The notes under the pieces are model-generated. The model did not search any database, was not told the origin of the DNA, and saw only the letters and a list, made by a program, of their open reading frames with translations. From Trichlorobacter sp. (GTDB lineage Bacteria > Desulfobacterota > Desulfuromonadia > Geobacterales > Pseudopelobacteraceae), in assembly GCF_030247655.1 (NCBI RefSeq), contig NZ_JAOTRZ010000007.1:1-40230 (forward strand): a stretch of 40,230 nucleotides of DNA. Reading direction: 5' to 3'. A program made the translations under genes and the position numbers. Shown piece after piece: positions 18,231-25,755 of this stretch. Positions within the stretch are counted from its first letter, which is position 1; each line of letters begins with the position of its first letter.

Positions 18231-19304
18231 TTAGCTGTTTTCCCCGAATAGTTCATCAAAGATAGCCTGCACGGTGGTGATCTTGTCCGCCTTCCAGGCA
18301 TTGGTGCCGCAGAAGACCAGGCCGGTCTCCACATCACCCTTTTGGGCGCGGTCCAGGGCGGTGACGATACAGAACCGTTCGCCGGATTCCTTGTAGGAGC
18401 ATTTTTTGAGGCAGCCCATCCGGCAGGGGGTGTGGTGGTCAAGATCATACTGGCGGATGTTGGGGGTGTTGGTCAGGATTGCCCGGCCCGGCAGACCGGC
18501 CGGTGACATCAGAAGGCCAATGTCTTCCTGCTTGCAGTCCAGGTAGGCCTGTTTGAAGGCGTCATCGGCATCACACTCTTCTGTGCAGACAAAGCGGGAA
18601 GCCATCTGTACGCCATCGGCTCCTTCAGCCAGGGCATGTTCCAGATCGGCCCGGTCCCAGATGCCGCCAGCCGCAATGATCGGTATCTCTACATGGTATT
18701 CATCGCGGAAGAACTGTTTGATCCCCCGCACAGTGGCGTACTGGTCATAATCGCCTTTGCCGATGTTTTCCATCTTCTCGCCCAGATGGCCACCAGCGGT
18801 ATCCGGGTCTTCCACCACCACGGCATCAGGCAGGCGATGGTAGCGTTTTTCCCAGGTCCGGGCGATCAGTTGGGCAGCCCGCACTGACGAGGCGATCGGT
18901 ACCAGGGCGACATCAGGGGCATGGGCAGTCAGCTCTGGCAGTGAAAGCGGCAGACCGGCGCCGCAGACAATCACCTGGGCTCCTGCCTCAATGGCGGATT
19001 TAACCAGGGCTTCAAAATCGGACAGAGCCACCATGACGTTAACGCCGATAATGCCATCCGGCGCAATGGCGCGGGCCTTGCGGAGTTCGGTCTGAAAGGC
19101 CTGGGTTTCGGCCTGAAAATAGTTGGTGCCGGTGTAATGATCGCTGTTCAGGGCAATGCCGGCTGCTGCCACCAGGCCGATGCCGCCGCATTTGGCCACA
19201 TGGCCAGCCAGGCTGCCGCCTGATATGCGTACTCCCATTCCACCCTGAATTACCGGAAATCGTGCGGTATGTTTGCCGATCTTCAATTCTTTGGTCACGG
19301 TCAT
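18231..19304 (-). CDS. nitronate monooxygenase / FabK-like FMN flavoprotein
   Basis: A 357-residue TIM-barrel flavoprotein of the nitronate monooxygenase (2-nitropropane dioxygenase) family. Markers are FPVIQGGMGVRISGGSLAG at the N-terminus, VQVIVCGAGLPLSLP, the FMN phosphate-binding IPIIAAGGIWDRADLEHALAEGADGVQM and the following SRFVCTEEC. A Cys-rich C-terminal extension (CRMGCLKKCSYKESGERFC) lies beyond the core and is common in this subfamily; it may bind metal. AGAGGAG is immediately before the ATG at 19304 and 6 bases before an in-frame GTG at 19298, so the GTG could be the true start. The physiological substrate is unknown; the family includes detoxifying enzymes and enoyl-ACP reductases. 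Confidence 0.82.
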   Translation of the reverse strand: MTVTKELKIGKHTARFPVIQGGMGVRISGGSLAGHVAKCGGIGLVAAAGIALNSDHYTGTNYFQAETQAFQTELRKARAIAPDGIIGVNVMVALSDFEALVKSAIEAGAQVIVCGAGLPLSLPELTAHAPDVALVPIASSVRAAQLIARTWEKRYHRLPDAVVVEDPDTAGGHLGEKMENIGKGDYDQYATVRGIKQFFRDEYHVEIPIIAAGGIWDRADLEHALAEGADGVQMASRFVCTEECDADDAFKQAYLDCKQEDIGLLMSPAGLPGRAILTNTPNIRQYDLDHHTPCRMGCLKKCSYKESGERFCIVTALDRAQKGDVETGLVFCGTNAWKADKITTVQAIFDELFGENS

Positions 19305-19386
19305 CTCCTCTGCTGCGAGTCTGATGTTATTCCATATACAACAACAGCGCGGCACGAGGTGTAATAGTTATGTAAAACCGTTGTTC

Positions 19387-19415
19387 TTGACCAGAGCGGT
19401 CGGACACTTCATAAT
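19387..19415 (+). promoter_or_regulatory. sigma70 promoter of metY
   Basis: TTGACC (19387-19392), a 17-base spacer, and CATAAT (19410-19415); each hexamer matches at 5 of 6. Transcription would start near 19422, about 32 bases before the metY ATG. The spacer contains a GACC/GGTC inverted pair. Confidence 0.65.
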
Positions 19416-19453
19416 GGCGCACCTAAACCTTTGTTGTAAGGGAGGCAGATACC

Positions 19454-20737
19454 ATGGATAAAAACTGGAAACTGGAGACCCTGGCTGTTCAGGGCGGTTA
19501 CGAGCCCAAGGCCGGTGAAGCCCGCATTGTGCCGATCGTGCAAAGCACCACCTTTAAATATGATGATGCCGATTATGTGGCCAAGCTGTTTGATCTGGAG
19601 GTGCCCGGATTTTTTTATACCCGGCTGGGCAACCCGACGGCTGATGCCTTTGAAAAGAAGATTGCCCAGATGGAAGGTGGCGTAGCTGCCCTGGCCACTT
19701 CATCCGGCCAGGCAGCCATCTCGCTGGCCATGTTGAACATCTGCCAGGCCGGCCAGCATATTGTCTCAGCCAGCACATTGTACGGCGGTACCTACAATCT
19801 GTTCTCTGCTACCCTGCCCAAGCTGGGCATTGAGGTTACCTTTGTGAACCCTGATGCCTCGGCAGAGGAGATTGCCGCTGCCTTCAGGCCTACTACCCGG
19901 GCACTGTATGCCGAGACCATCGGCAACCCCGGCATGAACGTGCTGGACTTCGAAAAGTTTGCCGGCGTGGCCAGGGCGCAACAGGTGCCGCTGGTGATCG
20001 ATAACACCATGGCCACCCCGTACCTCTGCCGTCCCTTTGAGCTGGGGGCTAACATCATTGTCCACTCAGCCACCAAGTATATTGATGGTCATGCCACCAG
20101 CGTGGGTGGAGCCATTGTGGATGGCGGCAATTTTAACTGGGATAACGGCAAGTTTCCCGAACTGGTGGAGCCGGATGCCAGCTATCATGGTATGCAGTAC
20201 GTCAAGACCTTTGGCCCGGCAGCCTATGTCATCAAGGCGCGGGTGCAGTTAATGCGGGATCTGGGGGCCACGGTGGCGCCGATGAACGCCTTTCTGTTCA
20301 ATCTGGGGCTGCATACCCTGCCGCTACGGATGCAGCGTCACAGTGAGAACGCCCTGGCCCTGGCCAAACATCTTGAAGCGCATCCGGCAGTTTCCTGGGC
20401 CTGTTACCCCGGCCTGGCAAGCCATCCCAGCTATGCCCGGGCACAGCGGTATCTACCCAAAGGGGCCAGCGGTGTGTTGACCTTCGGCATCAAGGGTGGG
20501 GCAGCGGCAGGCAAGAAGTTTATGGAAGCCTGCCGGTTGATCGCCCTGGTTGTGCATGTGGGGGATGCCCGTTCCTGCGTACTGCATCCGGCCAGTACTA
20601 CCCACCGCCAACTGACCGAAGAACAGCAGCGTTCCTCCGGAGTCAGCCCGGATCTGATCCGGCTCTCGGTGGGGATTGAGCATATTGACGACCTGATTGC
20701 GGATGTGGATCAGGCGCTGGCAATCAGCCAGAAATAG
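19454..20737 (+). CDS. metY: O-acetylhomoserine sulfhydrylase (PLP-dependent)
   Basis: Makes homocysteine (or methionine) from O-acetylhomoserine and sulfide (or methanethiol). The protein has 427 residues, the usual length for MetY, longer than cystathionine synthases. PLP-binding Lys is in VHSATKYIDGHATSVGGAIV; the TRLGNPTADAFEKKIAQMEGG start and SASTLYGGTYNLF block are also typical. The C-terminal HPASTTHRQLTEEQQRSSGV matches the family substrate region. GGGAGG precedes the ATG and the promoter is clear. It may provide the direct sulfhydrylation route to homocysteine, matching metK, ahcY and the SahR-like regulator. Confidence 0.93.
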   Translation: MDKNWKLETLAVQGGYEPKAGEARIVPIVQSTTFKYDDADYVAKLFDLEVPGFFYTRLGNPTADAFEKKIAQMEGGVAALATSSGQAAISLAMLNICQAGQHIVSASTLYGGTYNLFSATLPKLGIEVTFVNPDASAEEIAAAFRPTTRALYAETIGNPGMNVLDFEKFAGVARAQQVPLVIDNTMATPYLCRPFELGANIIVHSATKYIDGHATSVGGAIVDGGNFNWDNGKFPELVEPDASYHGMQYVKTFGPAAYVIKARVQLMRDLGATVAPMNAFLFNLGLHTLPLRMQRHSENALALAKHLEAHPAVSWACYPGLASHPSYARAQRYLPKGASGVLTFGIKGGAAAGKKFMEACRLIALVVHVGDARSCVLHPASTTHRQLTEEQQRSSGVSPDLIRLSVGIEHIDDLIADVDQALAISQK

Positions 20738-20749
20738 TCACTATTATTT

Positions 20750-20865
20750 CACCACAAAGGACGCGGAGGAAAACAGGGGTAAAGCGACCTGATTCAGATT
20801 CAAAACTCTGAATTACCATTGTTTTATGCTTTTCTCTGCGAACCTCTGCACCCTCTGCGGTAAAG
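20750..20865. repeat. intergenic inverted repeat element, family A copy 2
   Basis: The left arm starts CACCACAAAGGACGCGGAGG. The right arm, CTCTGCGAACCTCTGCACCC then TCTGCGG, is its rough reverse complement. The centre holds an ATTCAGA/TCTGAAT hairpin. It shares arm character with the element at 7187-7310. It fills the metY-cruF gap and carries no reading frame. Confidence 0.55.
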
Positions 20866-20884
20866 ATATTTTTAGGAATTGTAA

Positions 20885-21730
20885 ATGCTCGATATCGCCA
20901 TTGGCACCTTTACCATGCGTCCCTATGTGTTCGCCTTTTTTGCCGCGTTTCTGCTGGCCTGCGTCCCTCATGTGGGCTGGAAAAAGACCCTGACCTTTAC
21001 CGGCGTGGGCTACCTGATCGCCTTTGTCTCTGAGAAGCTGTCCATTACCACCGGTATTCCCTATGGCTGGTACTACTATATTGACACCACCAAGACCAAG
21101 GAGCTCTGGATCTGGGGGGTACCGTTCTTTGACTCACTCTCCTATGTCTTTCTGACCTATTGCAGTTACACTACCGCCCTACTGATTCTTTCTCCGCTGG
21201 CAACCCGCGGTACGGACCTGATCACGCTGGAGACCCGTGCTATCCGTCGCTCATGGGCGGCACTTGTTCTGGGGGCGTTTTTGCAGACCTTTCTTGATAT
21301 CATCATTGATCCGGTGGCACTGCAGGGTAAGCGCTGGTTTCTGGGGCAGATCTACGGCTATAAAGAGGTGGGGGTGCATTTCGGGGTGCCGCTGTCCAAC
21401 TACATCGGCTGGCTGTTGACCAGTTTTGTGCTGGTGGCGGCCTTTCAGTGGGTTGATTGCAGGCAGGAGACTGAAACCCCACGGGGAATTTTCCCGATGC
21501 CGTTCCGCTCCCTGCTGGGGCCGATCCTGTATCTTTCCGTACTGCTGTTCAACTGGGGGGTGACACTCTGGATCGGTGAGAAACTGATGGCCCTGACCGG
21601 CATCTTTATCTTTATCCTGCCGATTGTACTGGTGGTGGTACTGGCCCTGCAGCGGGTCAATCGCTATCGCGAGGAAGAGCTGCGAGAACATCTGAAGGAT
21701 TATCCCTGGTCGCCGTTAGGTCGGTGGTAG
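20885..21730 (+). CDS. CruF-like (DUF422) carotenoid biosynthesis membrane protein
   Basis: A 281-residue polytopic membrane protein. It matches the DUF422/CruF group, known from carotenoid 1',2'-hydratases: SEKLSITTGIPYGWYYY, FFDSLSYVFLTYCSY, FLDIIIDPVALQGKRWFLG and VHFGVPLSNYIGWLLTS. These acidic and aromatic positions within membrane helices are family markers. AGGA precedes the ATG. No crtB, crtI or glycosyltransferase genes adjoin it, so a carotenoid role is not supported by context, and the family may have other lipid substrates. Its end overlaps the decayed kinase gene on the other strand by about 70 bases. Confidence 0.75.
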   Translation: MLDIAIGTFTMRPYVFAFFAAFLLACVPHVGWKKTLTFTGVGYLIAFVSEKLSITTGIPYGWYYYIDTTKTKELWIWGVPFFDSLSYVFLTYCSYTTALLILSPLATRGTDLITLETRAIRRSWAALVLGAFLQTFLDIIIDPVALQGKRWFLGQIYGYKEVGVHFGVPLSNYIGWLLTSFVLVAAFQWVDCRQETETPRGIFPMPFRSLLGPILYLSVLLFNWGVTLWIGEKLMALTGIFIFILPIVLVVVLALQRVNRYREEELREHLKDYPWSPLGRW

Positions 21731-22373
21731 CTTGCCCGGCCAGTGGTAGGGTAATGGTTACTTCCGCACCTTCTGAACAGTTGGTAACAGAATATTGCCC
21801 CCCCATATGTTTTTCAACGATCATCTTTGACATATAGAGCCCCATTCCTACCCCCTGGGACTTGAACTTGCGGGTAAAGTACGGATCAAAGACCTTATCC
21901 ATGATATCCGGGGGGATCCCGCCGCCATTATCTTTTACCGTGATCAGGGCTGTTTCGCCCTGTTGTAAACAACTGATCTCCACCAGCGGCTGCTGCGGCT
22001 CATGGTGGTTTGTTGCGGAAGGGACGGCAGATCCCGAAGATGCTGACCAATGCGGGAACGATCGGTATGGGCCAGTATCCGGCCCTGCATATCCAGCAGG
22101 ATGGCAAACTGCAGCTCCGGGTAGCGGCGCTGCGATTCGGCGAGTTCCTGCAGGCCGGAGATGTCAAAGGCAGCCAACCAGGCAGCCGATGAGGTGGCAA
22201 GGGTGTGGGCCAGTAGCCTGTTCGGTCTGGCGCTCCAGCAGCAAGGCCTTGTTCCGGGCGGTGAGATCTCCGATGAACAGCGCCATCATCAAGGCATGCA
22301 CCACTGCCACACCGACAATCAACTGTCGGCGCAGGGTGCCCAGGAAAAATCCGCGCAGTTTCTGAAGGATCAT
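21657..22373 (-). pseudogene. decayed sensor histidine kinase
   Basis: Three stretches of one kinase survive in different frames. The N-terminus (ATG at 22373, with GGTGGAA upstream) is MILQKLRGFFLGTLRRQLIV and a membrane helix, ending in ERQTEQA. After about 22213 the reading must shift frame to continue as LAHTLATSSAAWLAAFDISG and a periplasmic-sensor-like region up to about 22010 (SLPQQ). The C-terminus then resumes in another frame as VEISCLQQG and the ATPase G1/F/G2 boxes (DNGGGIPP, VFDPYFTRKF, GVGMGLYMSKMIVEKHMGG). The phosphoacceptor His box and N box are missing, so an internal deletion joins sensor to ATPase. A working protein is unlikely. Confidence 0.8.
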
Positions 22374-22607
22374 TGTGTTTCCACCGGATGACTTCATTTT
22401 CAAGCCGCACAATCAAGCTCGTGATTTGTTTCACGACCTGCATAGAGTAGCGGCGAAGCTGGCTGATTGCCGGACGGTCTGGATGGTACGATAGGTGTTG
22501 GCGCCTGTTACAGGTATGTGCCAAGCGTATCGCAGTTTGGGGCTAATGCAAGTTCTGGAGGCAATAAAAGGGGCGTACATAATTAGCTGTGCGAACAGCG
22601 AGAAGCA

Positions 22608-23372
22608 TTACAACATCGGAAGGATCTGCTGCAGGGCAGTGCCAAGTTTATTACCGGCTTTGCCGCTGTTGGCGGCCAGTCGGGCCAACTGGGGGATGAT
22701 GCGTGGTTTTTTCAGACAGGTGAACAGTACGCGGGGAATGCTGATCCGTAATTGATCATCGGTCAACTCATCCAGGGAGAAGTCCAACTCTTCTGCAGCA
22801 TCGTCACTAATGGCACGCAGCCCCAGAAACGGCACCCCTGCTGCCATCGCTGTCCTGGCTACGGCAGCGCTTTCCATCTCCAGCACCGGGGTCGGCAGAT
22901 CTGTTGGCAGGCTCTCGGCTACGGCCGCTTTGGTGATAATCCCGCTGGCGGTGAAAAAGCTTCCCTGCCAGGTCCGTATTCCGCGATGCTGCAGTTCTGC
23001 AGACAATCGTGCTGCTGTCAGGTCGCTTCCCGGTTGGGTAATTTCATGCATCCCTTGGTCATCAAGAGCAAAAAGCCGTTTGCAGATGACCAGATCTGCC
23101 ACCTGTGGGCCGGGCCGTATGGCACCGCAAAAACCGGCTGACAGTACCAGGCAGGGCCGGACTGCCGTCAATAACAGGCGGGTTGCGCGGCTTGCCGCAG
23201 CAGTGCCCATGCCGCCTTCAGCCACGCAGACCTGACGGCCTTCCAGCAGGCCTCCATAGAGCGAAATGCCGTCCAGTACCCGCCGTTTGACCTGCTTCAG
23301 CCGCTTGACCAAGGCCACCCGTTCTTCAGGCAACGCCACCACAATACCGATCAGTTTGTTTGTCTCATGCAT
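22608..23372 (-). CDS. nucleoside phosphorylase-family protein (MTA/SAH nucleosidase-like)
   Basis: A protein of about 254 residues from the ATG at 23372 (a GTG at 23381 is also in frame). It has the phosphorylase-superfamily pattern: VVALPEERVALV at the start, GGMGTAAASRATRLLL, VLSAGFCGAI, the Met-Glu-Ser motif VLEMESAAVAR and the catalytic Asp in LRAISDDAAEELDF. These fit MTA/SAH nucleosidases, futalosine hydrolases (MqnB) and the hopanoid-associated HpnG. Since ahcY already handles SAH, menaquinone or hopanoid roles are equally possible. No hopanoid or menaquinone genes adjoin it. It has a weak ribosome-binding site. Confidence 0.7.
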   Translation of the reverse strand: MHETNKLIGIVVALPEERVALVKRLKQVKRRVLDGISLYGGLLEGRQVCVAEGGMGTAAASRATRLLLTAVRPCLVLSAGFCGAIRPGPQVADLVICKRLFALDDQGMHEITQPGSDLTAARLSAELQHRGIRTWQGSFFTASGIITKAAVAESLPTDLPTPVLEMESAAVARTAMAAGVPFLGLRAISDDAAEELDFSLDELTDDQLRISIPRVLFTCLKKPRIIPQLARLAANSGKAGNKLGTALQQILPML

Positions 23373-23427
23373 GATGTTCACTCTATACGCCGATTCAATC
23401 CAACTGAAAACCCCTTGATCAAAATTC

Positions 23428-23456
23428 TGGACATTTTAAACGAACTGCTGTAATAA
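23428..23456 (+). promoter_or_regulatory. candidate promoter of tRNA-Ser
   Basis: TGGACA (23428-23433), a 17-base spacer and TAATAA (23451-23456). The -35 is good at 5 of 6; the -10 is modest. The tRNA begins 14 bases after the -10 hexamer. Confidence 0.4.
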
Positions 23457-23469
23457 AAACGATCTTCCT

Positions 23470-23560
23470 GGAGAGGTGTCCGAGTGGCTGAAGGAGCACG
23501 CCTGGAAAGTGTGTGTACGCTAATCCCGTACCCAGGGTTCAAATCCCTGCCTCTCCGCCA
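23470..23560 (+). tRNA. tRNA-Ser (anticodon GGA)
   Basis: A 91-base class II tRNA including an encoded CCA. The acceptor arms GGAGAGG (23470-23476) and CCTCTCC (23550-23556) pair fully. The D-arm reads TCCGAGTGGCTGAAGGA, the anticodon loop CTGGAAA carries GGA, a long variable arm follows, and the T-arm contains GGTTCAAATCC. It reads UCC and UCU serine codons. It is followed by its own terminator. Confidence 0.95.
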
Positions 23561-23570
23561 TATCTATTCA

Positions 23571-23609
23571 AAGGGCTACGTACTTATATGCAAGTGCGTA
23601 GCCCTTTTT
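23571..23609 (+). terminator. terminator of tRNA-Ser
   Basis: AAGGGCTACGTACTT (23571-23585) and AAGTGCGTAGCCCTT (23592-23606) pair over 15 bp with one G-U wobble, then T residues. It lies 10 bases after the tRNA CCA. Confidence 0.88.
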
Positions 23610-23657
23610 CGTTATCCTCAAATTCAAGATGTTATCGGTGTTGAATCCTTTAGGAAG

Positions 23658-23768
23658 CTAGAGCGGACGGGACTCCTGCGTGGCTCCACCGGCAGCATAA
23701 ATTAATAGCTGCACCAGTGGCCAGATGATGGTATCGGCGTTGGTAAGCGGTAGAAATGCCTGCAGCAT
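23658..23768 (-). CDS. possible 36-residue small ORF
   Basis: An ATG at 23768, preceded by CGGAG six bases upstream, opens a 36-codon frame ending in TAG at 23658. The peptide begins MLQAFLPLTNADTIIWPLVQ and has a hydrophobic middle (IIWPLVQLLIYAA) that could span or touch a membrane, then a polar tail. It lies in the otherwise empty 250-base stretch between the tRNA and the SRP RNA. No homologue is recognised. It could be a small membrane peptide or a chance frame. Confidence 0.25.
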   Translation of the reverse strand: MLQAFLPLTNADTIIWPLVQLLIYAAGGATQESRPL

Positions 23769-23805
23769 TATGGCTCCGCTCTCTGTCTGGCAGCTTTAAC
23801 AGGTT

Positions 23806-23834
23806 TTGACAAAACCGTGGCAGTGTGGTATGCA
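23806..23834 (+). promoter_or_regulatory. candidate promoter of the SRP RNA gene
   Basis: A perfect TTGACA (23806-23811), a 17-base spacer, and TATGCA (23829-23834), which is a weak -10. Transcription would start near 23841, about 25 bases before the SRP RNA helix. Confidence 0.4.
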
Positions 23835-23864
23835 GACAACCTGCTCAATCCTCAGCATTTTCTG

Positions 23865-23996
23865 TTTGTGGACGGAGATGATAGTCGGGCCCTGCGCAAC
23901 GGCAGGCTGTGAACTCCGCCAGGTCCGGAAGGAAGCAACGGCAGCGGCTGTCGCTGTGTGCCGCAGGTAAACCCGGCTATCATCTCCGTCCACAAA
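23865..23996 (+). ncRNA. ffs: signal recognition particle RNA (4.5S, small bacterial type)
   Basis: The universally conserved SRP domain IV is present near the centre: GTGAACTCCGCCAGGTCCGG then AAGGAAGCAACGG, which is the GGAA tetraloop hairpin with its Ffh-binding asymmetric loops. It pairs with Ffh (and FtsY) to target nascent membrane proteins. The outer helix is exceptionally long: TTTGTGGACGGAGATGATAG (23865-23884) is a perfect complement of the 20 bases at 23977-23996. The mature RNA ends are uncertain within this helix; a core from about 23872 to 23990 would be usual. It stands just upstream of dnaX, a common arrangement. Confidence 0.93.
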
Positions 23997-24031
23997 CTTT
24001 GTACTGCATGTCCAGATTCAGGAAGCCACCC

Positions 24032-25633
24032 GTGTCCTACGAAGTCCTTGCCCGTAAATATCGCCCACAGACCTTTGCCGGATTAGCCGGCCAGGAGCAT
24101 GTCAGTCGTACCCTGCAGAACGCCATTGATACCGGTCGGGTAGCCCATGCCTTTCTGTTCAGTGGTGCCCGGGGGGTGGGCAAAACCAGTACGGCCCGGA
24201 TTCTGGCCAAGGTCCTTAACTGTGAGCAGGGGGTTTCGCTGGAACCCTGCAATGTCTGCCCTCAATGCAGGGAAATCACCGATGGCAGCTCCACCGATGT
24301 CTTAGAGATCGACGGTGCCTCCAACACCGGTGTGGATGATGTCCGGGAGCTGCGGGACAACAGCCGCTATCTCCCCTCCCACAGTCGCTACAAGATCTAT
24401 ATCATTGACGAAGTGCATATGCTCTCCACTAACGCCTTCAACGCCCTGTTGAAGATCCTGGAAGAGCCGCCTCCCCACGTTAAGTTCATTTTTGCCACCA
24501 CTGAGCCCCACAAGCTGCCGATCACCATTTTGTCCCGTTGCCAGCGTTTTGACTTCAAACGTGTGCCGCTCATCAAAATCGTTGGCCGCCTGCGGGAGAT
24601 TGCTGATCAGGAAGGGATCGTCATCAGTGATGCCGCACTGGCCCTGGTTGCTCGCAAGGGTGATGGTAGTATGCGGGATGCCGTTACCTGTTTTGATCAG
24701 GTGTTGGCCTTCTGCGGAAATACCGTAGTTGATGAGGATGTGGCTACCCTGGTGGGTGTGGTGGATCGCCGTCTGCTGGCAGAGCTTTCCAGTGCGGTTT
24801 TTGCTGGCGATACCCAGGGGGCGTTGGAAGGTGTTCGCCGGGTAGATGCATTTGGCTATAATGTGCGCCAGTTCACCCAGGAACTGATCAGCCACTTCCG
24901 TAATCTGCTGATTATCCGCTCGGTTCCCAAGCCGGGTGAGATCCTTGACCTGGCTGAAGCCGAGCTTGAAGAATTACGACAACAGGCCGGCGAACAGAGT
25001 GCCAGCGACATCCAGCGCCGTCTGGCCCTTTTGGTTAAGGCAGAAGGTGAAATGGCCCACGCCTCATTCCCGCGCCTGCTGCTGGAAATGGCTTTGCTGA
25101 AGATGGCGGCTTTGCAGCCGGTGCTGCCGATTCAACAGTTGCTTGATCGGATCAAACATCTGGAAACCGGTATTGCCCATACGACTCCGGAGCTCTGGTC
25201 AGCTCCGGCTGTGGCGCAGCAATCAGCCCCCAGAAACATGATTCCACCCCGCCAGGAACCTGTTGCTGTGCCAGTTGCGCCAGCACCGGCGGTATCTGCT
25301 GGTGGCGTTGGCGGAGGGTGGGAGCGTTTTGTCACCTTCTGCCTGGAGCAGAAACCAGCTTTAGGGGCGCTGCTTGAACATGGCTCACCGCTGGCCTATG
25401 CCCCGGATCGGCTTGAGATCGGATTTCCGGAAGGCTCCTATTATCTGACCAGTTTGCAGGATAGTGATAACAAAAAGGCGGTTGACGCACTGGCAGCCCA
25501 GTACATGCACCAACCCACCGTAGTCAGGATCGTGTCGATTACAGCGGCTGGCGGTGGCGAATCACCCTGTTCGCTGGCTGAAAAAAAAAGCATGATGAGG
25601 AACAGCGACGGGACTCAATCCAGCGAGAAGTAA
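24032..25633 (+). CDS. dnaX: DNA polymerase III subunit gamma/tau (zero-frame product)
   Basis: The clamp-loader ATPase. The GTG at 24032 is chosen since AGGAAG is 6 bases upstream and the family start (M/V)SYEVLARKYRPQTF begins there. An ATG at 24008 in the same frame would add 8 residues. Walker A is GARGVGKTS (about 45-53), four zinc Cys are at 64, 73, 76 and 79 (CNVCPQC), Walker B is IYIIDEVHML, and the SRC arginine-finger motif ILSRCQRFDF follows. The 533-residue zero-frame protein ends soon after the A9 run at 25581-25589, with an atypical tail, while the -1 frame carries the family-like end. A longer 557-residue product would need slippage. It precedes ybaB and recR, as in many bacteria. 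Confidence 0.9.
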   Translation: MSYEVLARKYRPQTFAGLAGQEHVSRTLQNAIDTGRVAHAFLFSGARGVGKTSTARILAKVLNCEQGVSLEPCNVCPQCREITDGSSTDVLEIDGASNTGVDDVRELRDNSRYLPSHSRYKIYIIDEVHMLSTNAFNALLKILEEPPPHVKFIFATTEPHKLPITILSRCQRFDFKRVPLIKIVGRLREIADQEGIVISDAALALVARKGDGSMRDAVTCFDQVLAFCGNTVVDEDVATLVGVVDRRLLAELSSAVFAGDTQGALEGVRRVDAFGYNVRQFTQELISHFRNLLIIRSVPKPGEILDLAEAELEELRQQAGEQSASDIQRRLALLVKAEGEMAHASFPRLLLEMALLKMAALQPVLPIQQLLDRIKHLETGIAHTTPELWSAPAVAQQSAPRNMIPPRQEPVAVPVAPAPAVSAGGVGGGWERFVTFCLEQKPALGALLEHGSPLAYAPDRLEIGFPEGSYYLTSLQDSDNKKAVDALAAQYMHQPTVVRIVSITAAGGGESPCSLAEKKSMMRNSDGTQSSEK

Positions 25634-25704
25634 ATGAACACCCGGTGGTGCAAGAGGCATTACGGGTGCTGGGTGGAGAGATAGTTGAAATTAAAGAGCT
25701 GTAA
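25580..25704 (+). other. dnaX: dnaX A9 slippage site and alternative -1-frame C-terminus
   Basis: The zero frame reads GAA AAA AAA AGC across nine A residues (25581-25589) and stops at 25631-25633 after 15 further codons. Sliding back one base after 25588 gives AAG CAT GAT and an open frame of 38 codons to TAA at 25702-25704. That frame encodes HDEEQRRDSIQREVNEHPVV and then QEALRVLGGEIVEIKEL, a pattern typical of DnaX C-termini. The heptamer A-AAA-AAA is a classic -1 slip site, and A9 is also the length that drives transcriptional slippage in Thermus dnaX. The product would be 557 residues. A miscounted homopolymer is the main alternative. Confidence 0.75.
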
Positions 25705-25755
25705 TGTTGTGTAGCGTAACATCGTTTCAGATGACACCAAAGGAGGAGTTGCACA

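Noticed and set aside
22374-22607. Coding remnant upstream of the decayed kinase
   Set aside because: A short minus-strand frame of about 50 codons is open here, but has no recognised similarity and no clear ribosome-binding site.
23909-24031. Upstream extension of the dnaX frame into the SRP RNA
   Set aside because: The extra residues do not fit DnaX and the DNA is accounted for by the SRP RNA. A GTG with a good ribosome-binding site at 24032 starts exactly at the family N-terminus.
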